From positions 186,001 to 250,000 of the forward strand of contig JAIXMP010000015.1 of NCBI GenBank assembly GCA_025677815.1: a DNA stretch of 64,000 bases. Direction: 5' to 3'. A program made the position numbers and the translations under genes. Each line of letters opens with the position of its first letter. Positions within the stretch are counted from its first letter, which is position 1. The DNA comes from Phascolomyces articulosus (Eukaryota > Mucoromycota > Mucoromycetes > Mucorales > Lichtheimiaceae). Below the pieces are notes generated by a model, which saw nothing but the letters and a program-made list of their open reading frames with translations, ran no database searches and was not told the origin of the DNA. Positions 1 through 11,617 of the stretch are shown piece after piece.

Positions 1-737
1 CTATTAAGTTTTTATTATGCAAATAAATTACTTGACAACAATCCTATTTGTTTATTATGATCACCATTATTATTTATATTAATCATGGTAAACAACAAAT
101 ATACTTTTAAGTATTATATACTAGTTAATAATATATCAATAATTATTGATTGCAATTATAAGCAATACATGATGATTCAATTTTAAGTGAAAAAAAGTCA
201 GCCATATAATTTGAAACGCATAATTATATATAGAATTGTGGCTATTTACCAAGATCTGGATAATAGAAAATGAACTTAATAAGCACTAGATGAAATAGGA
301 ATAAGGAGATCTGGATCGACAGCAGCATGGTGTATAACTTTAAAGATAATCTATATCTTTCTCCTTTGACAATAAGGATAGAACTATGGACCATCTTCTT
401 CTTACCAGGTTCTCTCTTTTTTTTGGGGGGAGGAAAAAAAAAGGCTTGTAGACCTATTTTATTTAGACTAGAAAACCACTTAGTTTCCAAAGAGAGGAGC
501 CTTACCTAGTCACGGTTAAACACACCCGAACGGTCTTTTTTTAATTCTTTGGGCTTTGTTTCACTTTTTTTTTAGCCTTTCTCTTTTTCTTTTTTCTACA
601 TCACTTTACACAACATACGTTACCGAAAATAACAACAACATAAAAAAAAATAATCTCAGGGGCTTGAGATAATAAAGGGCCACCCTATAATAACAACCGA
701 ATAGCATCTATATATATAAACATACATACACGCAGTC
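1..737. promoter_or_regulatory. Upstream region of the GT49 gene
   Basis: No gene is visible. The left 240 bases are very AT-rich. Short open frames at 242-509 are low-complexity and start or end in homopolymers, so I do not believe them. A pyrimidine-rich stretch at about 534-600 and a TATA-like run at 708-720 lie just before the start codon at 738 and probably mark the promoter and leader. Confidence 0.45.
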
Positions 738-2665
738 ATGGCCGACAGCAGTAGTAATAATACCAACAATAATAATAGCGCCAGCAGTAGCCGACCACAG
801 GTTGCTCGTTCCGGTAGAACCACTCATCAACGTAAACCTTCTCTCAACATTCCAACCAATCTTTATCCTATTCCAGAAAAAGGCAATACAATGGCATCAC
901 CTACATTACCGTCTACCGTGCCTCATCCACCATCGTCGCCTACAAAACGTTTCCGCACATCATCCTCATCCTTGTTCAATTGGCGTAGTGTCACTCATCG
1001 TGTTGATTCTTTTCTTAACCCTTCTGGTCCACTTTTACCACAAGATAAACATGGTGCTGCATTTGGAGGAACCACAAAGAAATCACGTCTTTCACAACTT
1101 GTTCAATCACGATCCGTTCGTTTCTTATTCCTCTTTTATGTCATTTTCTCAGTCTTTTTATCCATCAATCATCTTTGGCATTGGTTTTTTACTCCTGAAG
1201 CAGTACAATTGGATGCTCGTTTCGGTGATCAATGGAAACCACAACGCACTTATGACCAAGGTAATAATAATAGTAATAATAATAAAAGAAATTAAGTGTG
1301 TCGAACCAAAAAAAAAAAAGGAAAAAAACTTATTGAAACTTGGTGTTTGTGTTGCATATATCTGTATAGATGAACCTTATTCAATCATGGACGACATGAC
1401 ACATGGTTTAAAAATGGCAAAACTCTTTTCAAAATCGTTTTACGAAGCAGCTGGTAGTGCAGAACCTTACTGGTTAAAAGCATCCAAAAAACCTAGCGAA
1501 AATGATATTACATTGATTACTACCGTGACACCTGGTAGTTGGTCAGAATTACAGCGTATGGCAACAGAATGGGAAGGACCTATTTCCGCTACTTTACATA
1601 CACGATCCATGATTGATGGATCATCTATACTCAATCAAATCCGTGACGCTTATGCTAGTATACCTGAACTATCGGAACGTGTGGATGTTCATTTGATTCG
1701 TTCCCCTGCCAAGGAGTCATTGACTGTATTATTACCACTCAATGCGGAACGAAACATGGCTCGTATGTTTGCTCATACCCATTATGTTTGTGAGATGCCA
1801 AGTCATTTGGTGCCGGCCACCGATGTTCGTCGTACACTCGATACAAACCGTGATTACTTTGAAACTTTATTGAATTCAGGCGATATGTTGGTCATTCCAA
1901 CATTTGGTTTTGCTGCACAACCTGAGGATGCTCGATATACCATCCCACATATCAAAAGTCGATTGATGGAATGGGTCAGTACTGCTCAAATGGGATTGGT
2001 GGATCCACATTGGGATATCAATGAAGGTCCTACGGATTTGAACCGTTGGCAAGATGCTACCACACTTTATGCTGTTGAGAATTATGATTTTCATTATGAA
2101 CCAATTGTCATTGAAAGTAAAACAGTACAACCATGGTAATGAATACGTCTCTTTTTTTATTCTCGGACCCGTTTCTGACAACATGGAAATCAAAAGTTAA
2201 CTCATTCATTCATATATAAAATAAATAATAATAATAATAATAATAATAGGTGTGCAGAACGGTTTTTGGATAGACGATCAGCATGTCTTTTTTCAAATTA
2301 TTTGGCTGGTGGTGAGTTTTGGGTATTACCAGATGATTTTGTTGTACAGTTACCAGATAATAAGGAATTTGTGATTTCTGATTTTGATGTAAGTTGTATT
2401 TCTCTCTCTCCATGTATATATATGGGTTGAAACAAAAAGAAAAAGGAGTGAGATCAGAAAATTTACTTATTCAAACAATTTTTTTTAACAGTTGGTGTTG
2501 GAAAATCGGCTTTATGCCAAATTTTATTGGGAACAATGTGTGCATCATGCAAGACAATTGGATGCACTTGGTTTATGGAAGAATCCTCGATCCGAGCATG
2601 TTCGTAAACAATGCTCAAGGGTAATTCAAAATTGGGGTAAAGGGCTTATTGGTAAACCTGAATAA
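738..2665 (+). CDS. GT49 (LARGE/B4GAT1-like) glycosyltransferase, Golgi type II membrane protein
   Basis: Four exons, 738-1260, 1370-2135, 2250-2388 and 2492-2665, joined at GT-AG sites, give 533 residues. Residues 1-125 are a Ser/Asn/Pro-rich cytosolic tail. A single hydrophobic segment near residues 128-152 would anchor it as a type II Golgi protein. The lumenal part has the GT49 layout: a QIRDAYAS/RVDVHLI block, then NAERNMARMFAHTHYV, and a C-terminal YEPIVIESKTVQPWCAERF block that parallels the YEP...CDERF region of LARGE. GT49 enzymes add glucuronic acid or related sugars. The place where animal homologues carry the metal-binding DxD reads EMPSHLVP here, so catalysis may differ. Start chosen as the first ATG with a good leader. 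Neighbours give no pathway clue. Family call is confident; substrate unknown. Confidence 0.82.
2222..2248 (+). repeat. (AAT)n microsatellite abutting a splice acceptor
   Basis: An (ATA/TAA)n run forms the last bases of intron 2 of the GT49 gene and runs straight into the acceptor AG at 2248-2249. The donor of intron 1 (from 1261) also begins inside a run of the same triplets. Confidence 0.8.
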
Positions 2666-3050
2666 GCAAAAAAAAAAAAAAAAAAAAAGGAAAGAAAGAG
2701 GATCTATATATACGCATATAATGTTTATTTTATGTTATATTTAAAATAAAAATATGAAAAACAGAAACTTAAAGAGCATTATAAAAAGCAATAACCTATG
2801 TATGGAATTCTATAATGTATATAGTTTGAGGAAAATATGTACTGGATAAGTAGAAGACATTCATCATGTCATTATATCGCGATCTTTTTATTTCTGTATG
2901 AATGAAAGCCTCAGTTACTTTTCATCTTTTTTTTTCTACAACCCATTGATGAATATATATATATAAGGGCAAACGTTTTCAACATGTTGGTTATATAGGG
3001 AAAAGAGGGTATGCTTTATGGAAAATATTTACGTATCATGAAGAATTATT
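2666..3050. other. Intergenic, 3' side of the GT49 gene
   Basis: A poly(A) run at 2670-2688 follows the stop codon, then AT-rich sequence with no credible gene. This is the likely 3' UTR and polyadenylation area. Confidence 0.4.
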
Positions 3051-3230
3051 ATAGTGAACACCCCCTTTTTGCTTTCCCAGATATATAGTGCAATCCCTCG
3101 ATTTCTGCTACAACATTTTGAACTCTGTCTGTCCTGCTTATTGACTCCCATTTGGTGCAAGTGTACATTTTTCGCACCAAATTTTATGAATTCCCACTGT
3201 TGCAAGGCACAGGGGTCTACTGTATAAAGA
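3051..3230. mobile_element. Candidate pogo/Tc1-like non-autonomous element (MITE)
   Basis: The left end reads TATAGTGAACACCCCC (from about 3051). A second left-end-like copy, TATAGTGCAATCCCTCGA, lies 25 bases inside. The right end, read on the minus strand, is TACAGTAGACCCCTGTGCC, ending near 3230. Both ends begin TA then YAGT and run into a C-rich block, as in pogo/Tigger terminal repeats, and both are flanked by TA. No transposase is present. The inverted repeat is imperfect, so this is tentative. Confidence 0.35.
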
Positions 3231-3732
3231 ATTATGGTAAACATGTGAGTCAAGCAGACAGATACCATTGCCTAAGCAAAAATCTTGATTCTCCTCAGAA
3301 GACAGTGAGAAAAATATAACGATAGCAACAAAATAAAGATGTATAGATGGGGTTTAGCATAACCGATTTATTCTTGAAAAAGTTATTCCGAAACGTTAAT
3401 TCATAGTACTAACTTCCATATGCATTATTAAAGTTTGTGGATGACATATTTGAGGGACTAGTCAAGATCCTTCAGTTAAGAAGAATCAGTCGGCGACTCG
3501 TTTGGAATACGTAAATGATCATCCCAGCTTTTGAAAGCTGACGTACGTATGACGAGGTTACCACGTTATCATACCCAGAAAAGGAATCTGATAAGTAGAA
3601 GGAATATCAAACTGGCACGAGATAAAACTATTGTTGCTGTTTAAAAAAAGCATTGAAAAATTGAACAATGTTATTAATAGAGTGCTATTAAAGTACTGTA
3701 CCAGACCAATGGGTCAGATAAATTGAGAACTG
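3231..3732. other. Intergenic, nothing recognised
   Basis: No open frame or repeat that I can support. It lies between the possible MITE and the LINE relics. Confidence 0.4.
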
Positions 3733-4548
3733 GTTTGTATTAGTACCTTTAAAAGTTTGGTTTTTATTTTACGTCTCTGTTAAACACATCGTCCTTGGCG
3801 GACATTTTTGTTTGAGTCAGATAGAGGATGAATAAGCATATGAAAACCCTGCGCTCGTAAGCAGGAAAAAGTTAAGAGAGAAATGCTAAAAGCGAACATC
3901 ATATAAAAGATGAGGGGGCTCTATAGAGTCTGTATATAAAGGTAAGTGTTATAAAGAAGTAGTATTTTCCAGCTAAGTGGTGAAAGCAAACTAGGGAAAA
4001 GTAGAGATAAAAATAAAATAAAATAAAATAAAAATGTAAAAGAAGAAAGGAAGTATAAATAATATACCTACTCAGCTTCAGAAGAGGGAGGAGGAGTGAT
4101 CCATTTAATAAAAGCCTGTCCAGGAGAATCATCGTAATATTGCTGTAAATTCCTGCCGGAATGGTGATGTGCGTCAAGTTCGGCAAGAATTTTACAGACA
4201 ATTGGCCAGATATCTGTTAGATATTGTATTCGGCGTGGTGATGTTGGTTTCGACTTTGGAAATTTGTTAATGACGTAAGAAAGAGGATCATCGTGCGTTT
4301 GTTGTGATACTCGTAATCTATGATGCATGCAGAGGCAGACAATAGCATGTTTCTTGCTGAACGATTGGAGAGGACAATTTGAACATGGTTTAAGCCTTCC
4401 GCATGGTAACCATCCAAGTCTTCATCTAATACAGCGACTTCTTTCTTTATTTGACATTGGAACCCACATTATAGGATCGACACCCAATTTCGGGAAGCTG
4501 AAAGATAATAGTTTTGCACGGGTTGGTGAGGATCGAATTTCGTCAAGG
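3733..4548 (-). mobile_element. 5'-truncated non-LTR (LINE) retrotransposon relic, copy A
   Basis: Read on the minus strand, about 4548 to 4078 encodes a C-terminal fragment. It contains ERSRCIR, an in-frame TGA where Trp may be expected, RLGWLPCGRLKPCSNCP, then KKHAIVCLCMHHRL, then DDPLSYVINKFPK and a C-terminal ILAELD...QQYYDDSPGQAFIKWI block ending at a TAG. The Cys-x2-Cys-x8-His-x3-Cys arrangement matches the zinc motif at the C-terminus of LINE ORF2 proteins. The rest, down to 3733, is a 3' UTR-like stretch ending GACGTAAAATAAAA and GTACTAATACAAA. There is no reverse transcriptase domain, so the copy is 5'-truncated and dead. Copy B follows head-to-tail. The LINE assignment is an inference from the motif and the tail. 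Confidence 0.55.
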
Positions 4549-5172
4549 TTTGTACGTATTAGTACGATGAAAATGTTTTGTTTTATTTAACGTCTCCGTT
4601 GAACACAGCGTCCGGTCGGACATATTTGTTCGAGACAGATCGAAAAAGCATAAAGTTTAGAAAAAAAACCCTGTTGGGACACAGGGAAAAGGTAAAGGGG
4701 AGAAGGAAAGAGTACAAAAGTTAAAGTAGTAGTTCATAAGCTATTACAATTGTTATTAAGGAACATAAAGGTTCAAGTCGTAAATAGGGGGTTGTGGATT
4801 GGGTATCCTAATGGTTTTTTTTATAAATATTATGTGGGATAGCTAATGGATTATAGCTCACTTACCTGGTCTGCTTCAGGAGGAGGAAGTTCAATCCATC
4901 GTAAAAGTGCCTTTCCAGGTTCTGGATCGAGGTATTGTTGCATCGATGATGTTGGGTGTTGATAGTAATCCAATTCTGCTAGTAGCTGACAAAGTTTGGG
5001 CCATTTGTTTTAAAGCTGTTGTATTTTGAAGGGGGACATTGGTTTGGGTTTTGGTAATTTATTAAGAAAAGAAGAAATCGGATCGTCTGTTTTTTTGTCG
5101 GGGAATGTTTAAACGATTATGCAATCGGAGACAAGTGATAGCATGTTTTTTTTTGTTAAAATTGCGCGTTTA
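4549..5172 (-). mobile_element. 5'-truncated LINE retrotransposon relic, copy B
   Basis: Read on the minus strand, this aligns along its length with copy A. KKHAITCLRLHNRL matches KKHAIVCLCMHHRL, DDPISSFLNKLPKPKP matches DDPLSYVINKFPKSKP, and LLAELDYYQHP matches ILAELDAHHHS. It then has QQYLDPEPGKALLRWIELPPPEAD and ends a few codons later. A frameshift in the A-run near 5095-5155 and an in-frame TAA near 5010 break it. Its 3' tail carries GGAGACGTTAAATAAAACA and GTACTAATAC at 4550-4590, directly against the 5' end of copy A. A third tail-like GTACTAATACAAAC sits at 5172-5186. The truncation point is further downstream than in copy A. Confidence 0.55.
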
Positions 5173-5186
5173 CAGTTTGTATTAGT

Positions 5187-6235
5187 ACAGTGAATTGCGT
5201 TTAAAAATGAATGCTACGACATATTCTTTAACGGGGATTAGTAGCCTATGACGTGGCTTTTGTACAGCTTCTCTTTTCCTTCATACATCTTGAACTGACT
5301 TGACGCTAACATGAAAGAGAGTGACAATAGACGGATTATGCTAGTGGGCAAATGATAGCATATGAACTTGGTCAGAATGAATTCTTAGGACTTGACGGTT
5401 CAGCCCACACCGTGACAACTACCATCCCTGGGTCTCTCCTTAACATAGCCTACCTTTGGGGTCGTGGTCCAGGAATTCAGCATTGTTCCTTCATTTTATT
5501 CAAGTGTTTGCTCCGAGGGCCCCTGACAAGATGAAAGTGTAATGTTTCTGGTATGCTCTATATACATATATATATATACATTCGTGTGTGTATGAAGAGC
5601 TGATAAATGCTAATGCCAATGTACAATATTTATGCGTGTAAAGTAGAAACAGTAATATAGGTCTTGTTGCATTTTGGACTATAGTGTACGTATTCTCAGG
5701 TGGTGTTGGGGGAAGGATTGGGAATCGGGGGCGACAGTGTGATATACAGATTTGCTCACTGTAATCCTTTGTTTTACATAGTGCTTATTCGTACAAGGTC
5801 AATCTCAGTCGTAATTATGACATCTCAACTATATCTGACACTACCAGTTATGAATTTTTCATTTGGATTGGAGACTGGTGTAGAACAGTGAGGTGCTTAA
5901 AGGAATTCAAAACAGGAAGAGAGCTCGGATGGTTATATTTTATAACTGGACAGCTGTTGCTACCAGACTAGTGTATTTCTTTTTGACACGGATCAAGGGC
6001 AAGCATGAATGGTATGATATACGGTTTATTTCAATCAACACGAAGGAAAAAACTCTGCACCACGCAAAGTAAACTTGTGGATATACTCAACTACCTTATA
6101 AAAACAACAATCAACTATGTCACTTCACAGCATTTATTATGTGATATACAATTATACATTTACTACGAGTTCACTTTGTTTATAACTACTACAAAAATCA
6201 ATGGTTATTATTGAAATAAAAACCACTTGATCCAT
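5187..6235. other. Intergenic, no gene supported
   Basis: A slightly GC-richer patch at 5345-5540 and short open frames (5352-5534, 5700-5891, 6005-6214) are present. None shows a recognisable domain or convincing splice sites. This may be further degraded mobile DNA. Confidence 0.35.
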
Positions 6236-6239
6236 CAAT

Positions 6240-7650
6240 GAAATATAAAATGTTTTTTTTTTTGTGTTTTAATGATAGTTATGGCTGGTGACGCATTGAC
6301 GATTCCGATCTCGTGTTGGTGATAGTTGATGGTTAACTGAAGCATCCGATGACTATCGTTTACGCTCTGCAACCACACTGAATTCTTCTTCTTTGCAATG
6401 CTTTTAGTAAGTGTAAAGAATATTAACAATGTCATCCAAATCGATCAGGCATTTTGGAAGATTGCTGATTGCGGAGGGAACTATAATGCTTCCAATTTCG
6501 ATCATTAGTTAGATTCCATCTGCTATAAGCGTTGAGATATAAAAGATTGTTGTAAGACCTATATATAAAATAAAGCAGAAAGCCATTATTATTGAATTTT
6601 CAAATTTCCATACCCTATACATTTGGTAATGTTAATCTGATGACTTACCAACTGATTGCATTGTCAAGCATGCTCTTGAGTTGTTATCATTGACTGTCTC
6701 TTTTGAGAACAAACCAAGTCGAATAAGGTCTTTGCTGATCATGAAATTGTTGCAACGTTGTTGAATACTTTGGACTTCTGCAAAATCAATGTTTCTTGAA
6801 TATCGCAATCCTTGCGAAACAGACATCATCACATCAGGGCGACCATTAGCCGATACATAAGCACTAGCATAATTCTCATTTTCATTCATAGCATTTGTAC
6901 TTGTCCTATGTTTAATATATTTAATGTTTATTTATCAATGGTTGTCAATATCCAACATCTGCAAACTGTTTTTAAGTTCCTACCATCTAAAAAAATATCC
7001 TTTTGCCGGATCATCAAATAAGGGGGTCAAAGATGCATCCAAATAACGCGTGCAAGCTCTTGTTCCTGAATCTCATCCATTATTTCATCGTTTGGAAGAG
7101 TTGCCAACCTGATCCTCCAAAAAAAAAAGTTTAGTGATAACATTTTTTTTTTCAGAAAACGTGTGTAATGGAAGTTCACATACAATCGTGCTACTGATAT
7201 GATTATTTTCGAATAAAGTGGTGCAGAATCTTGAGCCAATGGGTATAAGAGACACTGGGCTTCCAAACGTGTCATATTCCCGTTTTTTACATCCTAAAGA
7301 GAAAGTACAAAAAACGGAATCAGTAGCAGTTTAAAGAACCATAGCATTAACTATGACTGTTTAATCTTACCGTAAATGCCTTTTTCAACTCCTGAAATAA
7401 ATCTTTGTCAAACACTTTCCCGTATTTACCAAATTGAAATTCTTTCTTGACATAATCCTATAGTTCATTGATACCCGCAGTACCAAATATGGATACAAAT
7501 AATCATGCATACGTCCAGGTTTTACCAACAAAATAGACGATAAAGCTCTATAATTAAATAAAGAAAAAAAAGGGTTTATCTGTATACGACGGTTAAATTT
7601 ACAGAAAAACTTGTTCTTATTAACTAATAATAATATCTTGATACTACGTT
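6240..7650 (-). pseudogene. Decayed multi-exon gene of a multicopy mucoromycete family
   Basis: On the minus strand, coding-like blocks follow one another. About 7558-7370 reads ALSSILLVKPGRMHDYLYPY and, after a frame change and a TAG, DYVKKEFQFGKYGKVFDKDL. About 7296-7190 reads DVKNGNMTRLEAQCLLYPLA. About 7110-6990 reads LATLPNDEIMDEIQEQELA and, after a shift, SLTPLFDDPAKGYFFRW. About 6889-6646 contains GRPDVMMSVSQGLRYSRNID. About 6580-6300 has IGSIIVPSAISNLPKCLID. GTAAGT and TATAG splice sites still join several blocks, but stops (TAA near 6514 and 6408, TAG near 6356) and two frame changes kill it. The pattern resembles a repeated mucoromycete hypothetical family (from memory, not searched). 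Function unknown. Confidence 0.5.
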
Positions 7651-9765
7651 GCATTGCTGTTTCTAATAAGAGAATATCATTATTATAACTAAAGGATCAA
7701 TAATTCACCTATATATACGCACAGATTCGATGATCACAGCATCTTTATTACTAGTTAATGGAGTCAAAAGAATTTGGTATCAATATAGCAAGAAACATAT
7801 TTGTGATATCCAAAACTTGTCGGTTGGGTTGTTCTATACGAGGAATATGCCCGTAATGAAAACAGCACTTTATTCATCTCTCTGTTCTAATGACACTTTC
7901 TCCATATAGAATAGTAAAAAAAGACTTATACTTATTATTCTATATAAACTATTGATACATTCAATAGAGATAGTTATTTTGCTATGGATTTCGAACTTCA
8001 AGACCTTCGGCAAAACATTTTTTCAAAAAATAAAACTTCAAGAACCGATACCTTTTATAACAAGTACGTAAGACGATCGCTTAAAGGCTCTCTACATGCA
8101 GATGAATTTTGTTGCCTAAATATTGTCCCTACGTATGGTACACAAATTTTTTTAAAATAAAAAAATTCCTGTCCATTTCTGGACTTCATACATCAAAAAA
8201 AAAAAAAAAACTTTTGTCTACAGCTGATGTTTCAAACGGATAACCAGCGGATAATAATAACAATGATGATAATGGTATGATGAATAATTTTGTAATGACG
8301 TACAACGATGGTGACAATAACAACAATGTCATCTATGGATTCTTAAGAACAAAATTACTCCATAAAAAGTATAGAAAAACCAGCGACAACAAAAGCTTCA
8401 TATTTCTTGTACTTATCCAGTCTCTAACTTCCATTTGTAGTAGTATATAGAGGTGGTGCCAACATGCTCATGAAGAAGAGCATCAAATAACACTATCTTG
8501 ATAATATCCTTTTATAGATACATGGAGTAGAGAGAATTATTATCTTTTTTATCTCATAACAAACTTTTGAACCCCTGTTATGCATTAAGTTGGGGATTTT
8601 ACCGACTTGGTGGTAATAATAAATGTGTTTTTATAAAACAGGAATAGTAAACCCAGAACTTCAGGTTTAAGGTTGTACAATATAAAAAAAATCCGCTGGG
8701 CTGGAAATTTTTTTTTAAAAATTTAACCTTTTTTTCTTCTGTTTGTTAAACATGATCTTATGATTGAGAATATATTGGCATGAGAGATTATCAACATTCT
8801 TCATCTATTACATAATAACTATATTATATGTACATCATTCTATGGGTGGTTTTTATTATTTCAAATACTAAAATCATTGTGATTGAGATGAATTACTTTA
8901 TGAAATGTGATAACGTTATAATTGTTTTATGACGACAGCCTCGATTTTCTGTATTTTTATTGGTGATGGACGTATCGATGAAACAACAGGTGAGAATATC
9001 TCATACGTATTACATCTATAATATCAAATGGGATTCAATAAATCGGTTTATTTAGCCGTGATGATCATAGTAGAATGTCTTATTAGTGATTTGTACGCAA
9101 TAATAAACAAATCTGGGTTATTTCAATTCTTACCTATTAGGTCATAAACAATTCTACCTGAATTAGAAACAAGTTACTTCAAGCAGTTTATTATAACCTG
9201 TATGTATATCAAGATGGAGAGCCTAATCGTTTTAAAACGAAAAATGGTATAGCTCCCCTTGATTTTTTTTTATAGAGTCACATCATTTAATAATAATATT
9301 ATTATCATTATCTCTTGTATAATTGATTTAGAATTGTGTATTATATAAATATATTCTAAATATGCAATTAATTTTATGTATCATCCTTTCTCTCTACTCA
9401 CTGTGCTCGCTTTATGCATGAGTCTTTAGTCCGCGCACCCACATTTTGGCTAAAATAAAAACTCTTGTCCAATAAAAAGAGATAATGTAGCCATAGTTGA
9501 CGAATTTATGGATTTTGAATGATAATCAATAATAAGATTCCTCTTAACTATTATATAAAAATAATAATAATAATAATAATAACCATATGATTCTTACCAT
9601 TATATATCTTTCATTAGATCATTATTATTGTCATCTAATTATTTCATATATATATATGAAGAAAGAAAGAAGAAGAATCTATTAATCTGTTTAAAAATCA
9701 TTTACGGTAAAAACTTTCTCCTTTGGTTCAATCAACCCTAATCAACGGTAAAGGTCTTGGCTATT
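7651..9765. other. Intergenic desert
   Basis: AT-rich, with homopolymers (8205-8220) and an (AAT)n run at 9562-9581. No open frame, RNA gene or repeat I can support. The distal promoter of the velvet gene may lie in the right part. Confidence 0.4.
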
Positions 9766-10068
9766 TTTTTTTCTTCTATTTGAAACCAACTTGTAGTCTC
9801 CACTCACTTTTCCTTCTCTTTTTCTCTTTTCTCTCTTTTTCTTTTCTTTATTTCTCGTTTTCACCATTCACTTTTTTTTATATTACTTGAACAGTTTTCA
9901 TTAGTTATTGAGCCTCATTCCTCAAACAGTAATCTATCATCAGCAAACAGCAATAACAACAATAAACACGGTTGTCGTTGTCCTCTCTTCTCTCTCCCCA
10001 TTTTTTAAACAACCAGAAAAATATATATTTTTTAAATATAGTTACAACTAATAATATACTCACTCAAA
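9766..10068 (+). promoter_or_regulatory. Pyrimidine-rich leader of the velvet gene
   Basis: A strongly CT-rich tract at 9766-9880 (for example TTCTCTTTTTCTCTTTTCTC) is followed by A-rich sequence and the start codon at 10069. Similar tracts precede several other genes here and probably mark the core promoter and transcription start. Confidence 0.5.
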
Positions 10069-11617
10069 ATGGATTCACAGTACCCTACTACTTCATTACC
10101 ACCTCCGGCACAATACTATGCAACCGGTTCAACTACTACAGCAGCATCACAACCTACACACACAATGCCCGACACCATGAACTCATCCTATATGCATGAC
10201 CCAAGACAACAACATAGGTCAACAGCACCACCAGGTTATGAAGAAAAAGAAACAAACGAACATACGCAACCACAACCATCATCCACACAACCACAACCAC
10301 CACAGCAACCTATAGCAGGCGGTCTGTCAGGAATTGAACCTTATTGTGGATCGATCGGATATGATGAGCGGGAAAAAAGGTTTTTTTTTATAATTGATAT
10401 ATATCTATTTTTTAAAGAGGAGCAAAAGTTTTGAACATGAAAAAGAGATCATATCCTGACTAAAAAAGTGGATGGTCATTCCTATCAATACTTTTTATAG
10501 AACCTATGAATTAGAAGTATGTCAACAACCATTACATGCACGCATGTGTGGATTCGGTGAAAAAGACCGGAGACCTATTGATCCACCACCGATCGTCAAA
10601 TTAATTGTACAGCAAGAAGGTCAACAAGGACCTGTGGATGTACAGTAAGTTGTGATAACTTTCTTTTGAGGGCGATGGAAGAATAAGATTCAACTCTCGA
10701 CAAGACGAGTCGAGATACTTAATCATCTTTATGATCATTATTAGAACATTACAAACACCATTTTTTGTATTGCATGTGACGTTATGGTCGGCCGATAGAG
10801 AGGAAGAAAGAAACATCATTTCGAATCCACCCAAATGTACTCGGGTACTGATGGGATCGTTAGTGAGTTCACCAAGTTTATTAAAGAACCCAGCAGGTGA
10901 ACAGGGGTTATATTTTGCATTCCCAGATTTGAGTATTCGAACAGAAGGAAGATATACTTTACGATTTAGCTTGATGAAATTGGCTAGGTAAACTTACTCT
11001 TACTGGGTTTCTTGTTCCCTTTTTTGTTTTAAGTTTTTTTTCATAATTCATCATTACACATCCAAAATGGATCATCCCATTACAAACCTACCATGGATGA
11101 TATCTTCTCCTTTCTTTTTTTTCTTTTTTTTTTTTGCTCCCTGACCAAAGTTTAATGTTAATGGATGTTATTACTATCTATAATGAAAATAGTTCGGATT
11201 TTCAAACAGATGCTAAATCAAAGATTATCGCTCAAGTATTTTCGGATCCATTCACTGTTTATTCTGCTAAAAAGGTAAGAAATATATATTTTCAATCGGT
11301 TATCATGATGCATAAAAGAGATGGCTTTGGTGTTAATCTAAATTATTTTTATTATTATTATAGTTCCCTGGCATGACAGGTAATAAAACAGTTTTTTTAT
11401 ATAGATCTTTTGGATACTAAACAATCATTTATTATTATTTAGAATCCACTGAATTATCAAAAGCATTTGCTAAACAAGGTTTGAAAATACCTATTCGTAA
11501 TGATGGTATGTTAACCATAATAATATAGAATAGTATTCATATGGTAACCAGTATAAATTAATTATGTCATTTTTATTTCGTTTAGTACGAGCAAGAAAAG
11601 GCGGCTCAGACATTTAA
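10069..11617 (+). CDS. Velvet-domain transcription factor
   Basis: Seven exons (10069-10379, 10501-10644, 10745-10987, 11151-11274, 11364-11379, 11443-11505, 11586-11617) give 310 residues. The first about 100 residues are a Pro/Gln/Thr-rich disordered leader. The velvet domain starts near residue 104 with [20 protein letters not shown] and [13 protein letters not shown]. It continues with [16 protein letters not shown] and [19 protein letters not shown], and ends with [19 protein letters not shown] and [13 protein letters not shown]. Velvet proteins bind DNA as dimers through an NF-kappa-B-like fold and steer sporulation and secondary metabolism in fungi. Exon 5 is only 16 bases (FPGMT). The C-terminus ([10 protein letters not shown]) directly follows the domain. 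VosA/VelB-type is possible, but I cannot pick the subfamily. Confidence 0.9.
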
